In this document: in pieces, positions 1 through 5,474 of the stretch
How positions within the stretch are numbered: position 1 is the first letter of the stretch
Layout of the letters: each line of letters opens with the position of its first letter
Assembly: GCA_025358395.1 (NCBI GenBank)
Contig: JANYJT010000015.1
Location: forward strand, 1 to 23,450
Reading direction: 5' to 3'
Source: Bacteroidia bacterium
Lineage (GTDB): Bacteria > Bacteroidota > Bacteroidia > Bacteroidales > Prolixibacteraceae
Length of the DNA stretch: 23,450 nucleotides
Position numbers and translations under genes: made by a program
The notes under the pieces: generated by a model
Databases searched by the model: none
What the model was told of the DNA's origin: nothing
What the model saw: only the letters and a program-made list of their open reading frames with translations

Positions 1-1
1 C

Positions 2-154
2 AGAAACTGTTCTGTTCAGCTTGCTTGTGGCGGCGGATGCGGTTCTGTGGCAAAAAACAAAAACGGCTCAATTCTTTCACCCGATTGCCGGCCGGTGAAG
101 GAGCTGCTGGAGATCGGGTTTAGGGCATATTTTGCGGAGGAAATTGAGAAATGA
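2..154 (+). CDS. Radical SAM/SPASM-domain protein, C-terminal fragment (5' end outside window)
   Basis: An open frame enters from the left edge and stops at 152-154, giving 50 residues. It has the cysteine pattern C-x5-CGGGC followed by a later SPDCRP segment and the closing KELLEIGF stretch. This is the usual ending of SPASM domains, which hold auxiliary iron-sulfur clusters at the C-terminus of radical SAM enzymes such as sulfatase maturases and peptide-modifying enzymes. The radical SAM CxxxCxxC core would lie outside the window, so substrate and subfamily cannot be told. It is on the same strand as the redox fusion gene, about 140 bases upstream of it. The family call rests on a short fragment only; a different cysteine-rich protein remains possible. 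Confidence 0.6.
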   Translation, partial: RNCSVQLACGGGCGSVAKNKNGSILSPDCRPVKELLEIGFRAYFAEEIEK

Positions 155-189
155 GGGGATTACGGGAGAATGTGAGGATGGGAAAATGG

Positions 190-213
190 GAAACGGAGAA
201 ACGGGGAAACGGA
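190..213 (+). repeat. Short tandem repeat GAAACGGR x3 in a purine-rich spacer
   Basis: Three consecutive 8-base units of the form GAAACGG(A/G) lie in a strongly purine-biased stretch from about 152 to 214, between the SPASM fragment and the redox fusion gene. No gene is seen here. The function is unknown and it may simply be low-complexity spacer. Confidence 0.6.
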
Positions 214-295
214 GTGTGCAGGGGCGGCCTGCGTCTGCCTATCAAGACTACCGCCAAAAAAATGAAAAAGGAAGTATAAAATTCAAAATATAAAA

Positions 296-1564
296 ATGAA
301 GGAAATTAGTAGTTCGGAATTTGAACAAGAGGTTTTGCAAGGAGGTAAAGTTGTGTTGGATTTTTATTCTACCGAATGCCCGCCTTGTGAGGCAGTTGCC
401 CCTAAATTTGAGTCGCTGGCCGGAATGTATGGTCACGAGATCAAATTTATTAAAATGTATCGTCAGGCAAACCGCGAGCTTGCGGACAAACTTGGGGTAA
501 AATCTTCGCCAACCTTACTTTTCTTCGACAAAGGGAAAGAGGTTACTGAAAGACTGGCCGGCGGTATCAAGCGAAGCGAGATCATACAAAATCTGAATGC
601 ATTGCTACCGGCTGAAAGTGTAAATAAAATTACCGGCAAGATCAAGCCGCTGGTTTCAGAGTATGATGTCATCGTCCTGGGTGGCGGACCGGGAGGATTA
701 ACTGCAGGTTTGTACCTATGTCAGGCAAAGATCAATACCGTGCTTGTTGACATTTCTTTACCTGGCGGTCATGTCTCGACAACCCACGAGGTTTCTAATT
801 ATCCTGGATTTATCGATCCGCAGGCCGGATACATGCTATCGCACAACATGTCTGAACAGACCAAACTTTGTGGGACAGTATTCAAAGTCGCCGTTGATGT
901 TACCAAAGTAGATTTGGTTAACAGGAAGGTTGTAATTGATGAATTTGAAACAATCCATGCCAAAAGAATAATTATCGCCACCGGAACAACACCAAATTTA
1001 ACCGGGGCAAAAGGAGAGCGTGAACTCAAGGGGAAGGGCATCTCTTATTGTGCCACCTGCGATGCGAAATATTTTGTCGACAAGGAAGTGATTGTGATCG
1101 GAGGAGGCAATTCTGCGGTTGAGGAGAGTGATTTTATCGCCAAATTTGCTTCAAAAGTGACCATCATCCATCAGTTTGCAGCTTTTACAGCGAATAAAAC
1201 CGCCATTGAGAAGCTGCTGAACAATCCAAAAATTCATCCTGTCTTCTTACACGAACCACGATCTTTTAAAAAAGTTGGAGACCGTATGGTCGTTGAGGCA
1301 GAAGATCTTACCACGAAAGAGCTTAAAACCATTGAAGGTGATGGCGTGTTCATTTTCATTGGGATGAAGCCAAACCTTGGTCTTTTTACCGACAAACTGG
1401 ATCTTGATCAGTGGGGTTATATCAAGACCGATGAAGAGATGCGGACTTCCATCCCGGATGTTTATGCGGTTGGAGATGTGATCAGCAAGAAATACAGGCA
1501 GATTACCACCGCTGTTGCGGATGGAACCATTGCGGCTATTTCGATCGCAAAAGAACTGGATTAA
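296..1564 (+). CDS. Thioredoxin-thioredoxin reductase-like fusion flavoprotein
   Basis: A 422-residue cytoplasmic protein. Residues 1-100 are a thioredoxin fold with active site C28-P-P-C31 and cis-proline in the SSPT motif (P72). Residues about 122-422 are a low-molecular-weight thioredoxin-reductase-type flavoprotein: FAD dinucleotide-binding motif GGGPGG (129-134), redox pair CATC (C252, C255), pyridine-nucleotide motif GGGNSA (269-274) and the C-terminal FAD motif YAVGDV (390-395). The fusion should pass electrons from flavin to the CATC pair and on to the attached thioredoxin. The arginine-rich HRRxxFR motif that binds NADPH in classical TrxR is replaced by HQFAAFT (292-298), so NADPH use is doubtful. 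Domain order is thioredoxin first, opposite to the mycobacterial TrxR-Trx fusion. The ATG at 296 starts a complete thioredoxin domain. The physiological electron donor is inferred to be unknown. Confidence 0.9.
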   Translation: MKEISSSEFEQEVLQGGKVVLDFYSTECPPCEAVAPKFESLAGMYGHEIKFIKMYRQANRELADKLGVKSSPTLLFFDKGKEVTERLAGGIKRSEIIQNLNALLPAESVNKITGKIKPLVSEYDVIVLGGGPGGLTAGLYLCQAKINTVLVDISLPGGHVSTTHEVSNYPGFIDPQAGYMLSHNMSEQTKLCGTVFKVAVDVTKVDLVNRKVVIDEFETIHAKRIIIATGTTPNLTGAKGERELKGKGISYCATCDAKYFVDKEVIVIGGGNSAVEESDFIAKFASKVTIIHQFAAFTANKTAIEKLLNNPKIHPVFLHEPRSFKKVGDRMVVEAEDLTTKELKTIEGDGVFIFIGMKPNLGLFTDKLDLDQWGYIKTDEEMRTSIPDVYAVGDVISKKYRQITTAVADGTIAAISIAKELD

Positions 1565-1674
1565 GATCCCGAAGATTGCAAAAAGAAGCAAGAAATAGTT
1601 GAAAATATCGCTAACTTCGGGGAACAATTGTTGCCGGTTATTTCGGGATATATTCAATTTTGAACTCATAAAAT

Positions 1675-2085
1675 ATGACAGTCATGTTAGATAATCAGTT
1701 ATTAATCGAGAAAGAGAGTCTTTTTGGAATCAATGAAACTGTTGAAATACTAATCACGGCAGCCACAGACCGTGATTGGAGCAATCCTGCCACGCACGAT
1801 CTTCAGCAGTCATTGGCCAAAGCCGGAAAGTCTGTTCGTCCGGTCAAGGTGGTTGAAATTTGTAAACCTGAATTTTCAGGTGCCATGCTCGAGAAAAGCG
1901 ATGAACGGATCGTCTCTGTAATGATGCCTTGCCGGATCTCTGTTTATGAAAAAGCTGATGGTAAAGTTTATGTGGCCTCATTGAATGGAAAAATGTTTGC
2001 TTCAGTAATGCCTGAAAGTATTCAATCAGTCATGGTCGCCGCGGCAGATGAACTGGAAGAGATCGTCAGAGCCGTGGCGAGATAG
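1675..2085 (+). CDS. DUF302 family protein
   Basis: A 136-residue soluble protein with no signal peptide or membrane helix. From about residue 30 it matches the DUF302 pattern: an N-terminal helix, then a KVVEICKPEFSGAML segment, a central MMPCRISVYE strand containing the conserved Pro-Cys, and a terminal helix with MPESIQSVM. DUF302 proteins are small alpha/beta proteins without an agreed biochemical role, often found near redox or sulfur genes. Here it follows the Trx-TrxR fusion by 110 bases on the same strand, and a strong terminator follows it, so the two genes may be one transcript. Two ATGs (1675 and 1684) are possible starts; the first is used. The family call is fairly sure, the function is not. 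Confidence 0.8.
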   Translation: MTVMLDNQLLIEKESLFGINETVEILITAATDRDWSNPATHDLQQSLAKAGKSVRPVKVVEICKPEFSGAMLEKSDERIVSVMMPCRISVYEKADGKVYVASLNGKMFASVMPESIQSVMVAAADELEEIVRAVAR

Positions 2086-2112
2086 AGAATTTGGGATTTT
2101 GAAATGCGGAAT

Positions 2113-2133
2113 TGTGTTCACCTGGTGAACACA
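2113..2133. promoter_or_regulatory. Perfect 21-bp palindrome, possible operator
   Basis: Arms TGTGTTCACC and GGTGAACACA flank a single T, starting 28 bases after the DUF302 stop. A one-base loop is poor for an RNA hairpin but good for a dimeric DNA-binding protein. No T-run follows it, so it is unlikely to be a terminator by itself. Confidence 0.45.
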
Positions 2134-2137
2134 TCAG

Positions 2138-2182
2138 TAGTTGCTTTGTTATTCATTTGAATAGGAAAGCAACTATTTTTTT
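2138..2182 (+). terminator. Rho-independent terminator after the DUF302 gene
   Basis: The stem is TAGTTGCTTT (2138-2147) with AAAGCAACTA (2166-2175), continued by an inner stem TATTC/GAATA around an ATTT loop, with a small internal loop. Seven T residues follow (2176-2182). This is a textbook intrinsic terminator and closes the DUF302 transcript. Confidence 0.8.
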
Positions 2183-2210
2183 GTGACAAAAATCAACCTG
2201 CCAAAGAAAG

Positions 2211-2246
2211 AGCTTACTCCTTTTGAATAGGTGTAACTATTTTTTT
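2211..2246 (+). terminator. Second, degenerate terminator-like hairpin
   Basis: An imperfect stem AGCTTACTCC (2211-2220) with GGTGTAACT (2230-2238), with one bulged C and one T-T mismatch, is followed by seven T residues. It shares TTTGAATAGG and AACTATTTTTTT with the upstream terminator, so it looks like a decayed copy of it. Confidence 0.5.
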
Positions 2247-2274
2247 CCTCCTTCTTTATGAGAGGGAAATGCCT

Positions 2275-2282
2275 TAACTTTA
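2275..2282 (+). promoter_or_regulatory. Candidate Bacteroidota -7 box for the peptide cassette
   Basis: TAACTTTA resembles the Bacteroidota -7 consensus TAnnTTTG with one mismatch. It lies downstream of both terminators and about 80 bases before the peptide start. No convincing -33 TTG element is seen at the expected spacing, so this is a weak call. Confidence 0.2.
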
Positions 2283-2364
2283 TATAGAGTGAAGTGCACA
2301 AAGCTTAGGCAGATTCCGAAAAGCCTTGAAATAGAGTAGGAAAGAATTAAAAAATAGCACTACA

Positions 2365-2586
2365 ATGAGAAAGTATGAATTATTAAATCAGGGATTTCAG
2401 GAATTGAAGCAGATTGAGCTCCAAGAACTAAAGGGTGGTAATCCAATTATTGAATACATTTTGAGTTTTTTAAAAGGACGAGCTTGGGATTTTGTTTTTT
2501 CTCCTGATCAGGGAAGTCACTTTAGTCACCCAGGTGCACCCCGTAATCCTGATGGAGTTTATATTTGTGCGTCAGATAATGCATAA
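2365..2586 (+). CDS. Double-glycine-leader peptide, candidate RiPP/bacteriocin precursor
   Basis: A 73-residue peptide. Residues 1-25 look like a double-glycine secretion leader: charged start MRKYE, then the amphipathic FQELKQIELQELKGG ending at G24-G25. Leaders of this type are cut after GG by C39-peptidase ABC transporters. The predicted 48-residue core starts NPIIEYIL, has a hydrophobic first third, then a Gly/Pro/His/Ser-rich middle (SPDQGSHFSHPGAPRNPDG) and ends YICASDNA with a single cysteine (C68). There is no Ser/Thr/Cys-rich pattern typical of lanthipeptides or azole peptides. It lies 69 bases upstream of a ThiF/E1-like enzyme gene and starts an A/T-rich cassette. No transporter is visible in the window. 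The leader is seen directly; that it is a modified peptide is inferred from the neighbour. Confidence 0.7.
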   Translation: MRKYELLNQGFQELKQIELQELKGGNPIIEYILSFLKGRAWDFVFSPDQGSHFSHPGAPRNPDGVYICASDNA

Positions 2587-2600
2587 GCATTAGAAATTGA

Positions 2601-2628
2601 GGTTGTTTCTCGACTTAGGGAAACAACC
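2601..2628 (+). terminator. Hairpin between precursor and ThiF genes, possible attenuator
   Basis: GGTTGTTTC (2601-2609) pairs perfectly with GAAACAACC (2620-2628), and the stem extends by a T-G and a C-G pair, leaving a six-base loop. Only a weak T-rich stretch follows, so partial termination or mRNA stabilisation is likelier than a full stop. Such hairpins are common after peptide precursor genes, where they allow more precursor than enzyme. Confidence 0.5.
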
Positions 2629-2655
2629 CCTATTTAATATTATACCAATAAATCT

Positions 2656-3654
2656 ATGCTTTATCTTAAAAAGTATCTTCCAATTTATAGGATTGGTCAG
2701 TATATCGATATTGGAAATGTCGGCACTAATAACTTCATTCAACTGGATTATTGTTCTGAGATTCTTGTGTTACTTGACCAATTGGTTTCGCATGGGATAG
2801 AAGCTGAAAACATTATTAGTAATGTACTTTATGAAAAATTGCATTCAAAAGGCTTACTAAAAAATTATGAATCATCTATTTCCGATGAAAAATCTTTAAG
2901 AAATATGTTATATATGGATTTTTTGAAGATTGACCCAAAAGACTTCGAGAATATGCTTGATAAAAGGATATTAATATTTGGGGCAGGAGCAGCTGGAGGT
3001 ATAATAGCCTATTTATTAGTACAGTTTGGCTATATGAATATTACAGTAGTTGATGATGATATTGTAAAAATGTCAGACGTTTATAAAACGGTCATATATA
3101 GAAGACAAGATATTGAAAATCAAAAAGTAATAGCACTAAAGCGAAATATTGAAGAAAACTTTGATATAAGCATTAAAACCATTATTTCTTCTCCTAAAAG
3201 CTACGAGGAAATTTTTTCTGTGATTGAAGATGAAAGACCTGATTTGATAATCAAAGCTTGTGATCCCGATTTATCCTTTAGATATTACCTTGATAAGATT
3301 TGCTTTAATAAGGGAATACCTTTTATTTATATGTCTTATAGTTTTGATCGAATAAATATAGGTCCATTTTTTGTTCCTGGGTTGACAAAATCGGATAAGG
3401 ATCTAGAGAAATATTTTACAAAAACTTCAGGAAAGGATTATACCTATTTGAACCATCAGAAGTTATTTTCAAATAGTACAATTCATCCTTCTATATCATT
3501 TAATATCAATATTTTGGCAAACATTATCCTAAAGGAGATTGTTTTTTTTCATTTAAAAAAGTTTGAGTACGTTTTCTCTTTAAACAGAGAAGTTTTTTTC
3601 TATCCATTGACCATGAAGGTGTATTTTTTGGATCTTGGAAAACTATCAAATTAG
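2656..3654 (+). CDS. ThiF/MoeB/HesA-family adenylating (E1-like) enzyme with N-terminal RRE-like domain
   Basis: A 332-residue cytoplasmic protein. Residues 1-70 have the look of a RiPP recognition element (strands LPIYRIGQYIDIG and FIQLDY, then helices to LHSKGLL), a winged-helix clamp that binds leader peptides. From residue 103 it is a ThiF/E1 fold: ATP-binding GAGAAGG (109-115), acidic VVDDD (131-135), the R-R-Q segment (149-151) and following lysine (K157), ACDPD (201-205) and GPFFVPG (236-242). Family members adenylate a peptide or protein C-terminus; the same RRE-ThiF order occurs in MccB (microcin C) and related RiPP enzymes. The paired CxxC zinc cysteines of MoeB/MccB after PG are absent here (PGLTKSDKD). 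It sits downstream of a GG-leader peptide, its likely substrate. Base composition is strongly A/T-rich. The reaction and product are inference. Confidence 0.8.
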   Translation: MLYLKKYLPIYRIGQYIDIGNVGTNNFIQLDYCSEILVLLDQLVSHGIEAENIISNVLYEKLHSKGLLKNYESSISDEKSLRNMLYMDFLKIDPKDFENMLDKRILIFGAGAAGGIIAYLLVQFGYMNITVVDDDIVKMSDVYKTVIYRRQDIENQKVIALKRNIEENFDISIKTIISSPKSYEEIFSVIEDERPDLIIKACDPDLSFRYYLDKICFNKGIPFIYMSYSFDRINIGPFFVPGLTKSDKDLEKYFTKTSGKDYTYLNHQKLFSNSTIHPSISFNINILANIILKEIVFFHLKKFEYVFSLNREVFFYPLTMKVYFLDLGKLSN

Positions 3655-3700
3655 TTCCATTATGTTGCTGTAAATTATTTGGATCAATTAAATTTCAGAA

Positions 3701-4513
3701 ATGAAAAATGATAAGTCATTAGAGATCAGTCGCTATAAGCTATATGTATCGAATGCCATAGGTTTACTCTTATTTTACTTATTTGTTGGAGTTGTATTAT
3801 CCGGAATTTTAAAAGCAGCCACTCCAAAATTTTCAAATGAAATTCTTGAGTCTACAATTACTGTTGTTGCTGATTTTCTTGGGCAATTTTTGGTTCTTTG
3901 GATAATGGTGGTAAAAATTAATTTTAGATTGGATCCAAGAATTAATTTCATGCCGGCGGATAGGGTTGATCATAAATTGCTTGTAGCAGTTCTACTCGTA
4001 GCCATAGGATATTATTTTGCGTACCATAACTCCTTGGGAATTTGGACCGATAGAATTCCTGTAGGCGACCTTTTCAAAGACTATTTCAAAACAATCGAAA
4101 ATGAATTGAAACGGAATCCTTTCCCTTTTATGGTTTCTGCTTTGTTCATTGCTCCACTTTTTGAAGAATTATTTTTTCGGGGCATCCTACTTCGGGGATT
4201 CATGGGAAATTATAATCCCGTAGTATCAATAGTTTTGTCTGCTTTATTATTTGGCATTTTTCACATGAACGGACCTCAATTTGTAAACGCCTTTTTACTC
4301 GGATTGATTTTGGGATATGTTTATTATTCAACGCGATCTTTGATTTTGTGTGTAGCAATTCATGCAATGAATAATGGGATTGCTTTTTATTATGGTTCAG
4401 ACAAAAATAGTCCCAATCTAATCGGATTTTTTGTGGGCGTTTTTTTATTGACAGCCGGACTTTTTGCTTTTCGGAAATTTCAACATAAAGGCAATAATCA
4501 ATATTTAAATTAA
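3701..4513 (+). CDS. CPBP-family intramembrane metalloprotease (CAAX protease/bacteriocin-processing type)
   Basis: A 270-residue integral membrane protein with about seven to eight hydrophobic segments. It carries the CPBP (PF02517) motifs: EExxxR (E155, E156, R160), FxxxH (F184-H188) and HxxxN (H221, N225). These residues bind the catalytic metal in this intramembrane protease superfamily (relatives of Rce1). In bacteriocin clusters such proteins serve in self-immunity or peptide maturation. It lies 46 bases after the ThiF-like gene on the same strand and has the same A/T-rich base use, which suggests one operon. Cleaving or resisting the neighbouring peptide is an inference; a housekeeping role in membrane protein turnover is possible. 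Confidence 0.88.
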   Translation: MKNDKSLEISRYKLYVSNAIGLLLFYLFVGVVLSGILKAATPKFSNEILESTITVVADFLGQFLVLWIMVVKINFRLDPRINFMPADRVDHKLLVAVLLVAIGYYFAYHNSLGIWTDRIPVGDLFKDYFKTIENELKRNPFPFMVSALFIAPLFEELFFRGILLRGFMGNYNPVVSIVLSALLFGIFHMNGPQFVNAFLLGLILGYVYYSTRSLILCVAIHAMNNGIAFYYGSDKNSPNLIGFFVGVFLLTAGLFAFRKFQHKGNNQYLN

Positions 4514-4560
4514 CAAATGACAGATATTTATTTTTTCAATATTTACGAACAAATGAGGCA

Positions 4561-4815
4561 ATGAAAATCACTAATGTTAACAAGGAATCCATTAAGCGAG
4601 CAATCATTATGATGTTGACAATATCAGCAACATTAGTTTTAATTGACTTATATGTGCCAATAAAAATGTGGATTTCTGGAGATAGATTGTCAATTGGCGA
4701 AATAATCCACTATGTCAAATACATGCGTTATTTCCCTTTTATATTGGCATTTGGAGTAGTCTATAGCATCACTTCAGATGACAATAAAAAGGAGGATTTG
4801 GAAAAGAAAGCATAG
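4561..4815 (+). CDS. Small two-helix membrane protein of unknown function
   Basis: An 84-residue protein I do not recognise. It has a basic N-terminus, one hydrophobic helix at about residues 14-32 and a second at about 56-72, and a highly charged tail (DDNKKEDLEKK). The 47-base spacing after the CPBP protease, same strand and same A/T-rich composition place it in the peptide cassette. Small membrane proteins of this size beside a peptide precursor are often immunity factors, but nothing in the sequence proves that. It is followed by the 3' end of a convergent pseudogene. Confidence 0.55.
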   Translation: MKITNVNKESIKRAIIMMLTISATLVLIDLYVPIKMWISGDRLSIGEIIHYVKYMRYFPFILAFGVVYSITSDDNKKEDLEKKA

Positions 4816-4861
4816 ATCAATACTCTTTCGGCTTCAAGTATCAATTCCAAACTGTCGTTTT

Positions 4862-5324
4862 TTATTGTGAATCAGATGCAAAAATATTACTGGGTATGGA
4901 TACTAAGTCCTTAGCATAAAGAATCTCGACCTCCGCCAGCACAGGCAGGTGATCTGATGGGAAGAACAGTCCTGTAGAGTCTGATAACACACCATGCCGA
5001 AGAACATTCACCTTTTGGTTAATGAAGATATAATCGATGGTGTTTTTATGCTCCCTGACGGCAAATCCTCCACTGGTACCGGTTGGACCATAAGGTGTTG
5101 ATTGACTTTTATCGTGTGAATCAAACAGCGTAGTCAGAATGGTCTGAATAGGAGCCGACTCTGTTTTTCAAAGCGTGATTTCCGAAAGAAAATACGCCAT
5201 CATCGGGTGTATTCATCCGGATGTTGTAGGTCATGATGTTGAAAGAGACGTTTTTTTTACTCTTTCCAGAACCCGGAATTACCAGAATAACACAGAGGAT
5301 TATTAGTGAAATTGCTCTCATCAT
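4862..5324 (-). pseudogene. Endonuclease/exonuclease/phosphatase (EEP) family gene, internally deleted and frameshifted
   Basis: The first frame starts at 5324 with an export signal (ISLIILCVILVIPGSG) and the family's first strand, FNIMTYNIRMNTPDDG, but stops at 5121. A second frame on the same strand continues with ESAPIQTIL..LFDSHDKS, then the family's C-terminal signatures IDYIFIN and SDHLPV, ending at 4862. Intact secreted members are about 270-290 residues; here only the two ends, about 150 codons, remain. The middle, with the metal-binding Glu and most of the DNase I-like fold, is gone, and a frameshift lies at about 5160-5190. It follows susD on the same strand, a common position for such genes in Bacteroidota SusCD loci. 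The product is almost surely inactive. Confidence 0.82.
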
Positions 5325-5393
5325 TTTAATTTATATTTTTTAGTTTCAGGATGAAATTACAAAGTGAAATGGTATGGTAAATGTAGTAAATAA

Positions 5394-5425
5394 TGCAACC
5401 CCGTTAATTGCTCAACAGGGTTGCA
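5394..5425 (-). terminator. Hairpin after susD
   Basis: TGCAACCC (5394-5401) pairs with GGGTTGCA (5418-5425), with an inner GTT/AAC match. It lies between the susD stop and the decayed EEP gene. The T-tract on the - strand is weak, so it may be a partial terminator or an mRNA 3'-end stabiliser. Confidence 0.45.
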
Positions 5426-5474
5426 CCTACTTAGATGATTACGCTTAACGAATTCACCACTTTTCTTTCATAGT

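Noticed and set aside
1247..1669. A 140-codon frame on the - strand opposite the Trx-TrxR fusion
   Set aside because: It is antisense to conserved TrxR sequence and shows no domain pattern.
2183..2230. A 15-codon frame from GTG (TKINLPKKELTPFE) between the two terminators
   Set aside because: It is too short, lacks a ribosome-binding site and lies between terminator hairpins. It could be a remnant but cannot be supported as a gene.
2597..2800. A 67-codon hydrophobic frame overlapping the ThiF gene
   Set aside because: It starts at TTG inside the intergenic hairpin and runs out of frame through the ThiF N-terminus, whose domain is recognisable; it is a shadow.
2365..3654. Classical microcin C-type system (MccA/MccB)
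   Set aside because: MccA is a 7-residue peptide ending in Asn. The peptide here is 73 residues, ends in Ala and has a GG leader, and the enzyme lacks zinc cysteines, so only a distant mechanistic analogy is possible.
4816..5120. Possible non-coding spacer between the small membrane gene and the truncated - strand frame
   Set aside because: The - strand reading here gives clear EEP C-terminal motifs (IDYIFIN, SDHLPV), so it belongs to the pseudogene, not to an empty spacer.
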